From Defluviitalea raffinosedens (GTDB lineage: Bacteria; Bacillota; Clostridia; Lachnospirales; Defluviitaleaceae), in NCBI RefSeq assembly GCF_016908775.1, contig NZ_JAFBEP010000013.1:1-64000 (forward strand): a DNA stretch of 64,000 nt, given 5' to 3'. A program made the position numbers and the translations under genes. The notes beneath the pieces are model-generated. The model did no database searches, was not told where the DNA came from, and was given only the letters and a program-made list of their open reading frames with translations. Below are positions 1 to 7,082 of the stretch, piece by piece (the stretch's first letter is position 1; the number at the start of each line of letters is the position of its first letter).

Positions 1-21
1 ATACTTTTGCCCTTTTGCCAT

Positions 22-77
22 TGTAGACACTTCCTTCCCTTTTTATATTTTAAGGTGTTCGGCTTTTTGTGTCTACA
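22..77. repeat. 9-bp inverted repeat near window start
   Basis: TGTAGACAC at 22-30 is the exact reverse complement of GTGTCTACA at 69-77, with an AT-rich 38-base spacer. It could be the terminal region of an insertion element lying mostly left of the window (many IS ends read TG...CA) or a weak transcription terminator. No transposase reading frame is visible here, so the assignment stays open. Confidence 0.35.
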
Positions 78-93
78 CTAATATACTAACACC

Positions 94-225
94 ATGTCTT
101 CATTTGATGTCGATTCATCTGGAGGTAATGGTTCACTCAATCCGAACAGTACATATGAAGGGTGGAATTGGATTTTAGTACGAAGCAGAGGTGGGCAATG
201 GAGACATGTGGATCATGGGTATTAA
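94..225 (+). pseudogene. 43-residue fragment, probable tail of a truncated gene
   Basis: A short frame runs from ATG 94 to TAA 225. It is rich in Gly, Ser, Asn and Trp and ends in WRHVDHGY. The composition looks like the C-terminal tail of a secreted or lipoprotein-type protein rather than a free-standing gene. The frame is open only back to a stop at 79-81, just after the inverted repeat at 22-77, and no good ribosome binding site precedes the ATG. I infer a remnant cut off from its 5' part by a rearrangement; a genuine small protein is less likely. Confidence 0.35.
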
Positions 226-267
226 CTATTCGATTCTGTTGATTTGATTCATGAAAGGAATTGATTT

Positions 268-1194
268 ATGTGCCTATTTAAAGTAATCGATCGAATTCAA
301 GAACGAACACCCTGTACTGCAGTTCAATATAGAATAAGAAGAATGCTTAAAGAAGATATTGATTCGGAATTGTTTGATGGATTCTATCATAGCAAGTGGG
401 TTGAATTATTGAAAGCACATCAGTATGATGATGGTGGATATGGAAGATTTCATTCCCGAAACTCCAAAATAAAGCAGAAATTCCCTACTACGGAATGTGC
501 TGTAGATTCAATGAAAATGCTGGACCTTCAACGGGGGAATTTGTTGGTAGATAAACTATGTGGCTATATGGAGGAAGTTCTAAAAGGCGGAATAGAGTGG
601 CCCGATGGTTTTGAAAAAAATAAATGGTACAGATCTGCACAACCTTTATTTGTAGCCTCTAAGCTTTCGATATTTGGCTCAAAATGCAAGGAATTTTTCT
701 CAATATTCAATTGTTGGCATACTATTCTGAAAGAAACCTTTGCAGATGGTGAATACAACAGGGAAAGAGCCAATAAAACAGCAAAAGAATTATTGGGGTG
801 CGATATTGAAGGAAGTTATATCGGCCTTAATTCAATCTATCTTATCGAGTTTTTTGCTAACATGCAGGCAGAAATAGATGATGCGTTAAAGCAAAATTAT
901 TTAAAATGGCTGCATTATAGTGGAGAAAAGATAGGGTACACAAGAGTTATATTAAATCAAGGTTTTAATAACAATTTTTCTGAATTGTACAAGGTATATT
1001 TTCTTCTTTCAAAATTTCCATGCTTCAAAACAGAATTTGAAAAAGAATTAAGTATTCTAATAGATAAAAGAGACCAAGAGGGCTTTTGGAATTTTGGGAA
1101 AAACTTTTTATGTCAAAAATTATCTGATGACTGGAGAAGCCAGGAAAAGATGAAAATAGATCAAACTATTATGATTTTGCTTTTATATTTATGA
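268..1194 (+). CDS. hypothetical protein, alpha/alpha-toroid (prenyltransferase/cyclase-like) fold
   Basis: This is a 308-residue soluble protein without signal peptide or membrane segments. AAAGGA about 10 bases upstream supports ATG 268. The repeated patterns DDGGYGRF near residue 55 and QEGFWNFG near residue 272 resemble the QxxDGGWG/QW-type repeats of alpha/alpha toroid proteins such as squalene cyclases and prenyltransferase beta subunits, but no catalytic DxDD or zinc motif is apparent. Enzymatic activity is therefore not claimed. The gene stands alone between remnants and a palindrome at 1292-1311, so context gives no clue. Confidence in the gene is high; confidence in the fold is moderate. 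Confidence 0.7.
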   Translation: MCLFKVIDRIQERTPCTAVQYRIRRMLKEDIDSELFDGFYHSKWVELLKAHQYDDGGYGRFHSRNSKIKQKFPTTECAVDSMKMLDLQRGNLLVDKLCGYMEEVLKGGIEWPDGFEKNKWYRSAQPLFVASKLSIFGSKCKEFFSIFNCWHTILKETFADGEYNRERANKTAKELLGCDIEGSYIGLNSIYLIEFFANMQAEIDDALKQNYLKWLHYSGEKIGYTRVILNQGFNNNFSELYKVYFLLSKFPCFKTEFEKELSILIDKRDQEGFWNFGKNFLCQKLSDDWRSQEKMKIDQTIMILLLYL

Positions 1195-1291
1195 TAGATG
1201 TCCGTGTAAGGTTGTTTAATCATAATGGGCTTTAGTGTATTTTGAGAAATGTATAGAAGATGTTGGTATTTTTTTAGTTACTAGCCTGATT

Positions 1292-1327
1292 TATGACATA
1301 CAGATGTCATAATTTTTTTAGTATACT
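1292..1327 (+). promoter_or_regulatory. operator-like palindrome with -10 box before the truncated ycaQ-like gene
   Basis: TATGACAT at 1292-1299 and ATGTCATA at 1304-1311 form a perfect inverted repeat with a four-base loop. A T-run follows, then TATACT at 1322-1327, which would serve as a -10 box for the gene starting at 1349. The palindrome could be an operator in the -35 region or, because of the T-run, a terminator for the upstream gene. The -35 box itself is poor. Confidence 0.45.
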
Positions 1328-1348
1328 TACAATAAAGGAGGGGTGAGG

Positions 1349-1648
1349 GTGAATGAAGTTCTTTCAAAAGAAGAATTGAGACAATTTCTAATCAACTATC
1401 ATAACTTAAATGACTATGAAGGCTTTCCAGGCTCAGATGGCGTTATAGAATACTTTAAAAGAGTAGGTAGTATTCAGTACGATCCATTAAATGTGGTTGG
1501 TCGGAATTCTGACCTTGTTTTACAGTCCAAAGTTCGAGGGCATAAACCGGAAATACTTGATGTCACAATAAGTAATTTTGCAAAATATCTGGGAGTATCT
1601 CATCTGCAAGATTATTTTGATTTAATTGAAAAAAAAGGGAGAAAATAG
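1349..1648 (+). pseudogene. N-terminal fragment of YcaQ-like winged-helix DNA glycosylase
   Basis: About the first 75 residues match the start of the YcaQ/AlkX family (HTH_42): a segment with FPGSDGVIEYFKRVG followed by IQYDPLNVVGRNSDL is characteristic. Members usually have roughly 350-400 residues, but this frame ends after 99, and the last 25 residues no longer look like the family. It is thus a 5' remnant, presumably left by a deletion. GTG 1349 is preferred because AAGGAGG at 1335-1341 is correctly spaced from it; the in-frame GTG at 1343 lies too close. Translation may still occur because the downstream RidA gene follows after three bases. Confidence 0.7.
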
Positions 1649-1651
1649 ATT

Positions 1652-2020
1652 ATGTCTAATATTAAAAGATATCATGTTAATGAAGAATATGCATGGTCAG
1701 AAATGGTTGAGGCTGGAGATTTTGTGTTTTTGAATTTTTGTGTAGGAAATGTTGGACAATCTGTTGAAGCCCAGGTACATGAGGCTTTGGATGAAATGGA
1801 GCGTCGCCTGAAAGAGATTGGTTTGACATTAGAATCAGTGGTTAAAGTAGATGTTTTATTAAGAGATCCATGGAATATACCTGTCATGGAAAAAGTTTTT
1901 AAAGAACGTTTCTCTGGGAAGTATCCCGCAAGAAAAACCATCCAGACAGATTTTGCACATATTGGTGGTCCAGAAGGACTTCATGTACAAATGGATGCAA
2001 TTGCATATAAAAGTGAGTAG
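1652..2020 (+). CDS. RidA family protein (YjgF/UK114)
   Basis: The 122-residue protein has the length and fold pattern of RidA proteins, small trimeric enamine/imine deaminases that remove reactive 2-aminoacrylate-type intermediates. The key arginine is present in YPARK (Arg94, equivalent to E. coli RidA Arg105). The usual acidic residue near the C-terminus is Asp115 in VQMDAIA rather than Glu. It begins three bases after the truncated YcaQ-like frame and probably shares its transcript. An archetypal deaminase or one of the less characterised Rid subfamilies are both possible; the altered loop TDFAHIGGPEGLH points to the latter. Confidence 0.85.
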   Translation: MSNIKRYHVNEEYAWSEMVEAGDFVFLNFCVGNVGQSVEAQVHEALDEMERRLKEIGLTLESVVKVDVLLRDPWNIPVMEKVFKERFSGKYPARKTIQTDFAHIGGPEGLHVQMDAIAYKSE

Positions 2021-2138
2021 AAGAAAATTTACTCAAGTTAAGAGACAGCAAAATGATTATAGCATATATGTAATATATGTCTAATAATAATGAAGAATAT
2101 AAAGCAAATTTTGTACAAAAATCAATAGTTGCAAGGAA

Positions 2139-2167
2139 TTGACATATTGCCTAAAATACAATATAAT
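2139..2167 (+). promoter_or_regulatory. consensus sigma-A promoter
   Basis: TTGACA at 2139-2144 and TATAAT at 2162-2167 are separated by exactly 17 bases, a perfect vegetative promoter. It drives the membrane-protein pair at 2302-3035 through a leader of about 125 bases that contains a strong hairpin at 2190-2210. Confidence 0.85.
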
Positions 2168-2189
2168 TTCGGATAATTAGTAATCATAT

Positions 2190-2210
2190 AAGGAGGCGCG
2201 AGGCCTCCTT
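2190..2210 (+). promoter_or_regulatory. strong hairpin in the 5' leader
   Basis: AAGGAGGC at 2190-2197 pairs perfectly with GCCTCCTT at 2203-2210 around a five-base loop. It sits about 16 bases after the predicted transcription start, so it would form a 5'-terminal stem. There is no T-run, so it is unlikely to terminate; an mRNA-stabilising or regulatory role is possible. The left arm also resembles a Shine-Dalgarno sequence but no start codon follows. Confidence 0.5.
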
Positions 2211-2301
2211 ACTTACTATTTATTAAATTGAACGTTATGGAGATGTACGATATTGGGAACAGACTCATGTATCTTTTTATGTAATGAAGGGGGATATGAT
2301 T

Positions 2302-2724
2302 ATGTCATGTTTTATCGTACCGGCTGCAGAAGCTGTGGTAACAACCATTGTAACAAAAGTAATTGAGCATAATGAAAAGAAACAGAATGAGGGGCAACTG
2401 AAATATGGTATGAGCATTTCTTCATTTAGTAAAGAAGGCTTTTCAAAAAAACTTAAACGTTTAAATCATCTGCTTTGGGGAGGCACCGGTTTGCTTGCAT
2501 TTGAACATTTATGGCATGGGGAAATTCAGCCATTTTTCCCATTCATTACAGCTGCAAGCAATCCTGTTGATACAGCAGAAATGTTAAAAGAAATGTCTAC
2601 AGTAGGCGTTTCGATGGCGGTATTGGTAACGGTTGTCTGGGGTATTATGACTTATGTAACCAGCTTAATTGAGAGCAGAAAAGATGAGTTGATGACCGGT
2701 ATGGAAGCGAAAGGGGTTCATTAA
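2302..2724 (+). CDS. conserved hypothetical membrane protein
   Basis: From ATG 2302 this encodes 140 residues. AAGGGGG at 2287-2293 is well placed for this start, while the earlier in-frame ATG at 2284 has no ribosome binding site. The N-terminus has a hydrophobic stretch with PAAEA, then a basic segment, then a hydrophobic region around residues 55-75 and a clear membrane helix near residues 100-120. The family is not recognised. The gene is the first of a two-gene operon behind a perfect promoter, and its stop overlaps the next start (TAATG), so the two products probably act together in the membrane. Confidence 0.75.
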   Translation: MSCFIVPAAEAVVTTIVTKVIEHNEKKQNEGQLKYGMSISSFSKEGFSKKLKRLNHLLWGGTGLLAFEHLWHGEIQPFFPFITAASNPVDTAEMLKEMSTVGVSMAVLVTVVWGIMTYVTSLIESRKDELMTGMEAKGVH

Positions 2725-3035
2725 TGACGTTGTTATTAACTGTTCTTGCTGCTGTGATCACGACAGTGGTTTGGTACACCAGTGAAAAAGCACGTCAACT
2801 AAAGGTTGGCACCTTATGTTATATGTTCTGGGGTGCTTCTATTATGTGGCTGGTTGATGCCGTTTTTGAATATATGGAATTGGGGGCAGGTTATTTTACC
2901 CCGGCAGCTGAGGCTATATTAAATGATGCTTTTCTTGGCTTATCCGTAATTACGTTGGCTTTAGTGATATGGGTTGCAGTATTGCTTGTAAAAGATCCAC
3001 AGAATATTGTAAAGCAAGTACTTAAGAAAAATTAG
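2724..3035 (+). CDS. small three-helix membrane protein
   Basis: The 103-residue product has membrane helices near residues 2-18, 30-50 and 70-92. The family is not recognised. PAAEA occurs here (residues 59-63) and also in the upstream partner, which may hint at a shared origin or interface. The start overlaps the preceding stop by one base (TAATG), giving translational coupling. A terminator follows at 3089. Confidence 0.7.
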   Translation: MTLLLTVLAAVITTVVWYTSEKARQLKVGTLCYMFWGASIMWLVDAVFEYMELGAGYFTPAAEAILNDAFLGLSVITLALVIWVAVLLVKDPQNIVKQVLKKN

Positions 3036-3088
3036 GATTGGGAAATTAATTAAAAGTTAAGAAAGCAATGAGATGAAAATAATGGTAA

Positions 3089-3128
3089 AAGGAGCATTTG
3101 AGAGATCTGATGCTCCTTATTTTGTTGT
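3089..3128 (+). terminator. Rho-independent terminator of the 2302-3035 operon
   Basis: AAGGAGCAT at 3089-3097 pairs with ATGCTCCTT at 3110-3118, followed by a T-rich tract. Confidence 0.8.
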
Positions 3129-3201
3129 TTGAAGGACCATATCAATTGTTTAAAAAATATATAATTTAGCAGATTGATAATGGTAAAAATTAAGAGAGCT
3201 A

Positions 3202-4569
3202 TCATTCATGTCTTGCTGGAAATTCAATTGTAACTGAAAAGCCATGGGGATTTCTATTGGAAAATTGAATGACTCCATTATGTGCCTTTACGATTTGGTG
3301 AACCAATCGTAGGTCTAAACCGTGGGGAGTCTCGCTATTTACTTCATAAGTCTCTTCTAAAATAGTTCCTCTATTTAATTGCATAAGTTTTGATTCTGTC
3401 GCTCCCTTACCGTCATCAGATACGTTAATAATACATTTACCCTCACCAGATTGAATTGATATGACAATATGGCAGCCTTCCTGATTATGCTTGATGCTGT
3501 TTTGAATCAGATTTTCCAGCATACGGGCAATCAAAGAGGCATCTCCCTGTATGCCAGGTATCTCGTTCTGATTTGCTTCTAACTTCAAAGTATATTTTTC
3601 ATTCAATCCATTCTCTGTGTATCCAACCAGTATTTGCCTGGTCAGCTCAACAGGATCAATGGTGCATAAATGAAGAGGTTGCATGGAATATTCCAGTTTT
3701 GAGACCAGATTTAAGTCGGTTATGAGTTGGCGAAGTTTCATTCCTTGTTGTCGAATGATGCAGGCTTGCTTTCTGATTTCTTCAGGGACACCATCACTGT
3801 CTTCAATTTCACCAGCATACCCAAGCATAATGGAAAGAGGAGTTCGTATATCATGGGAAATTCCATTAATCCATTCTGCTCTGGCTTGCTCTTTTTTTAA
3901 AAGGTGATATCCGGCATTATTCAGTTTGTGGTTGATTTCGGCTAATTCTCCTTTTTCCGGCAGAGAAACTTCTTGTCCGTTAGAGATTTTTTCAATCCCC
4001 TGTAAAATTGGAGTAATTGCTTTTTCGACCCTTTGAGTGTTCTGCCAAAATAAAAGAAGCATCAGAAAAACATTTGCTATGACAATAATGACACAGCCTG
4101 CCAGCATAAGAGAAGTATATTTTGTATTCATTGAATAGTTCCATTTCACAATGCTCTCAGGGGCACACCCAATAACCAATAAACCAGCTGAATGTTCATA
4201 CACATAAGTAGGATATTCATTAAGATACCATCGGCTGAATTTTGCTATGTCTGTAGACGAGTACTGCTTGGGCAGATGACTTGGCATGTTGTACTGCCAT
4301 ATTACGGTTCCATAGTCATTTAACAGCATGGCCCAAGCTTGTTTCTGATCTAATAATTTCCCCACAGCATCTTCAGAATATATATCTCCCTTATCATTCA
4401 CAGAAATAAGATTACTGATGGTTTTTACTGGCATTTCGAGGTGGTTTGAATTAATGTTGGCAAAGAGTAAAACACCTATAATCAGTAACATATTAAATAA
4501 AAGAAAAAAAAGGAGGAGGAAAATAGTAGAGATAAAATATTTTCGAAAGAAACGATATGCAAGCTCCAT
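3202..4569 (-). CDS. sensor histidine kinase, CprK/NisK-type
   Basis: The 455-residue kinase has an N-terminal membrane helix (about 12-37), an extracytoplasmic sensor segment of about 115 residues, a second helix (about 152-175), a HAMP-like linker, and a kinase core. The phosphoacceptor is His239 in ISHDIRTPLS; the N box (NLIQNSIKHN) and G1 box (DDGKG) are present. ATG 4569 overlaps the stop of the regulator gene by one base. The gene pair is divergent from a CprA/LanF-like ABC ATPase, so the kinase probably senses cationic peptides or lantibiotics. Ligand specificity cannot be read from the sequence. Confidence 0.85.
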   Translation of the reverse strand: MELAYRFFRKYFISTIFLLLFFLLFNMLLIIGVLLFANINSNHLEMPVKTISNLISVNDKGDIYSEDAVGKLLDQKQAWAMLLNDYGTVIWQYNMPSHLPKQYSSTDIAKFSRWYLNEYPTYVYEHSAGLLVIGCAPESIVKWNYSMNTKYTSLMLAGCVIIVIANVFLMLLLFWQNTQRVEKAITPILQGIEKISNGQEVSLPEKGELAEINHKLNNAGYHLLKKEQARAEWINGISHDIRTPLSIMLGYAGEIEDSDGVPEEIRKQACIIRQQGMKLRQLITDLNLVSKLEYSMQPLHLCTIDPVELTRQILVGYTENGLNEKYTLKLEANQNEIPGIQGDASLIARMLENLIQNSIKHNQEGCHIVISIQSGEGKCIINVSDDGKGATESKLMQLNRGTILEETYEVNSETPHGLDLRLVHQIVKAHNGVIQFSNRNPHGFSVTIEFPARHE

Positions 4570-5264
4570 TAATATTCCTCCTTCACGATCAATTTATAAC
4601 CCAATCCTTTTACAGTGAGTAAAGAAACAGGGGCAGAGGGTTCTTTCTCAATCTTTTCCCGAAGATGTCTGATGTGAGTCATAAGGGTATTTTCATAGCC
4701 TTGCCAAATCTCACCGCATGCTGTTTGACAAAGAGAACCAATTGTAACAATACGCCCTGCATTTTCTGCTAATTTTAAAAAAATCGCATATTCTTTTGCA
4801 GTGAGAGGAATTCTATCATTTTCTCGTATTACTTCTGCCAGATCTAAGTCAACACATACCGCATCAAGGACGACAATCCGATTACTTTTAGGATATGCCC
4901 GTCTCAAAATTGCGTTAACACGCAACAAAAGTTCTTTGGGTAAAAATGGTTTAACCAGATAATCATCTGCGCCAAGTTCAAAGCCCGAAAATCGATCCTC
5001 AGCTTCACCTCTGGCAGTTAATATGAGTACAGGAACCTTACTGACTGTCCTGATTTCTTGTAACAGTTCAAAGCCGTCCATTTCTGGCATCATAATATCC
5101 AGGATAATCATATCAGGTATTTTTTTAGAAAGCATTTTGAGTGCTTCTTTTGCCGAAGAGGCAGTAATGATATTCGTGTAACCTGCCCGCATAAAAATGG
5201 ATTTGATCATAATTAATAAATCCTGTTCGTCATCTACAATAAGAATGGATTTGTCTAACATCAT
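4569..5264 (-). CDS. OmpR/PhoB-family response regulator, CprR/NisR-type
   Basis: An N-terminal receiver (ILIVDDEQD acidic pocket, phosphoacceptor Asp in DIIMPEMDG-like context, DDYLVKPF with the conserved Lys) is joined to a C-terminal winged helix. Start ATG 5264 has GGAAGGTG at a suitable distance; a GTG nine bases further upstream is less likely. It forms an operon with the kinase and faces the divergent ABC ATPase gene. The spacing of the direct repeats at 5357-5400 fits a NisR/VanR-type regulator. Confidence 0.85.
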   Translation of the reverse strand: MMLDKSILIVDDEQDLLIMIKSIFMRAGYTNIITASSAKEALKMLSKKIPDMIILDIMMPEMDGFELLQEIRTVSKVPVLILTARGEAEDRFSGFELGADDYLVKPFLPKELLLRVNAILRRAYPKSNRIVVLDAVCVDLDLAEVIRENDRIPLTAKEYAIFLKLAENAGRIVTIGSLCQTACGEIWQGYENTLMTHIRHLREKIEKEPSAPVSLLTVKGLGYKLIVKEEY

Positions 5265-5356
5265 AATTGACACCTTCCACTGTTTTTTCGGGTGATATTT
5301 ATCTTTTCATTTATTATATCGTATAAATTTAAGACTGCATATCTTAGTATGAGTAA

Positions 5357-5412
5357 TCTCAAGGTAATCTCAAGGTTATTTCCAAATCTTCTTAAGGTAC
5401 CTGTGATACAAT
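5357..5412 (+). promoter_or_regulatory. 11-bp direct-repeat operator and -10 box
   Basis: TCTCAAGGTAA at 5357, TCTCAAGGTTA at 5368 and TCTTAAGGTAC at 5390 are copies in 11-bp register, with a degenerate unit at 5379. The first two contain TCT-N8-TCT, the layout of NisR-type boxes. TACAAT at 5407-5412 is a good -10 box, and no consensus -35 exists, as expected for an activator-dependent promoter. It should drive the ABC transporter gene at 5441 under control of the divergent response regulator. Confidence 0.7.
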
Positions 5413-5440
5413 GCCTTCATCAAAGGAGGTAATGTATACT

Positions 5441-6364
5441 ATGAATGAATATGTTATTGAAACAGAAAATTTGATAAAGCAATATGGTTCCCAGAAGAGT
5501 GTTGACGGCTTAAACATGCATGTTCAGCGAGGGCGTATTTATGGATTGCTTGGAAGAAATGGTGCCGGTAAAACAACTACGATGAAAATGCTTTTGGGGC
5601 TTACCAAACCAACATCTGGGAATATTAAGATCTTTGGGAAAGATACAGGTGTACACAGCAGGGAAATTTTGCCCCATATCGGCAGCTTAATTGAATCCCC
5701 GGGTTTTTATCCTAATCTGACCGCCACAGAAAATTTGAAGATATTTGCTGATCTTCGTGGTTTAAAAAAGGAGACCTACATCAAAAATGCATTAGAACTT
5801 GTTGGCTTGCCTTATCGTGATAAAAAACTGTTCGCACAGTATTCCCTTGGAATGAAGCAACGTTTGGCAATTGCTCTTGCAGTGATGCATAATCCTGATT
5901 TATTGATTCTGGATGAGCCAACCAATGGCCTTGATCCAATCGGAATTGCCGAAGTTCGTTCTTTTATCCGTGAACTTTGCGATCTACAGGGAAAAACGAT
6001 TTTGCTTTCCAGTCATATTCTTTCTGAAATAGCTATGTTGGCAGATGATGTGGGAATTATCGATCATGGTGTGCTTTTGGAAGAAGAAAGTCTGCAAGAA
6101 CTGGAATTGAAAAGTCAGCAATATATACACTTTACGGTATCGGACAGTGGTCGGGCAGCGCAAATTCTCCAAAACAACTTTCATACTCGTAATTTTAAAA
6201 TAAATGATAAGAACAACATTCAGCTTATGGATGTTCATATTCCAATTTCATCAATCCTTAGAGAATATATCAAGCAGGGATTGGATGTTATGGATGCTCA
6301 TCTATACAAGGAGCCATTGGAGGACTACTTTAAGAGAGTAACCGGAGGTGAGGGGATTGCTTAA
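5441..6364 (+). CDS. ABC transporter ATP-binding protein, CprA/LanF-like
   Basis: From ATG 5441 this encodes 307 residues. The upstream in-frame ATG at 5411 is rejected because the ribosome binding site AAAGGAGG (5422-5429) lies inside that extension. Walker A is GRNGAGKTT, the signature is YSLGMKQR, Walker B is LLILDEPTNGLDP, and the H-loop is SSHIL. A C-terminal accessory region of about 90 residues is typical of lantibiotic-immunity and bacitracin-type exporters. It would energise removal of peptides from the membrane, but its permease partner just downstream is truncated. Confidence 0.9.
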   Translation: MNEYVIETENLIKQYGSQKSVDGLNMHVQRGRIYGLLGRNGAGKTTTMKMLLGLTKPTSGNIKIFGKDTGVHSREILPHIGSLIESPGFYPNLTATENLKIFADLRGLKKETYIKNALELVGLPYRDKKLFAQYSLGMKQRLAIALAVMHNPDLLILDEPTNGLDPIGIAEVRSFIRELCDLQGKTILLSSHILSEIAMLADDVGIIDHGVLLEEESLQELELKSQQYIHFTVSDSGRAAQILQNNFHTRNFKINDKNNIQLMDVHIPISSILREYIKQGLDVMDAHLYKEPLEDYFKRVTGGEGIA

Positions 6365-6755
6365 ATTAATTAGGAATGAGTTTAGAAAATTAAAACGCAA
6401 AAAGTTTATTTTTCTAGTTATTCTGTCAGCATTTCTATTTCCGGTACCCTTGACGTACATTATTTTGACACCTTCCATAATGGAACGTTATATTAATCAG
6501 GCAGATGCTTTCGATGGACTTTTTAATATGGTGTTGGGTTTTGGAGTACAATTTTTGCTTCCTTGTATAATTGGTGTGATTGCTGCTTTATTATTCTTTA
6601 TGGAGAGGGATTACGATACATTTAAAAATTTGCGAGTCATTCCTGTGACCAGTACACAGATGGTACTTGCAAAAATAACAGTGTTGTTTTTGTTTGGAAT
6701 TAAGTATTACTTAACCTTTTTTTCTATCCAAACATTTTTTAATGAAAGAATATAA
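6348..6755 (+). pseudogene. truncated ABC permease, CprB/LanE-like
   Basis: The frame begins inside the 3' end of the ATPase gene (GTG 6348, or TTG 6357 which is better spaced from GGAGGTGAGG). It encodes the typical start of a LanE/LanG-type permease: a basic N-terminus, a helix near residues 22-40, and FFMERDYDTFKNLRVIPVT. Family members have about 240-250 residues with six helices; this one stops after 135, and the last ~18 residues are unrelated. Neither the rest of this permease nor a second permease follows, so the transporter is probably non-functional. Confidence 0.75.
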
Positions 6756-7082
6756 AATAAAATTAACAGTTTTATTGAAAAGTTAGTACTATTTTAACAT
6801 TGAAAAATGTCGATACGTGTAACATAATGTAGAACGATAGATTTAAGTTTGCGACTTAAGCCGTAGACAGACTATATATGATGAATGTAGTCTGGCAGCA
6901 ATCTAATGGAGTAGTTTTTTATTGAAAGGTACCTTGAAAATATTTTAAAGTTTTAAGTGATTGTACTATTTAGAAAATCAAAATAAGACTTTTAAAGAAA
7001 TAAGTGATCGTAGGAATGATCAGCACAATTTTCATTTGATTTTGAAAACTCATTGGTTTAGGATGGAGGAAGATAGGAAGCA
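6756..7082. other. 327-bp intergenic region with one hairpin
   Basis: No coding frame is supported. CAGACTA at 6868-6874 and TAGTCTG at 6888-6894 can pair. No known riboswitch pattern was recognised. GGAGGAAG near 7066 is the ribosome binding site of the downstream chemoreceptor. The left part probably contains the breakpoint that truncated the permease. Confidence 0.5.

Noticed and set aside
2190-2210. Hairpin considered as a Rho-independent terminator of the RidA gene
   Set aside because: No T-run follows and a perfect promoter lies just upstream, placing it inside the next transcript.
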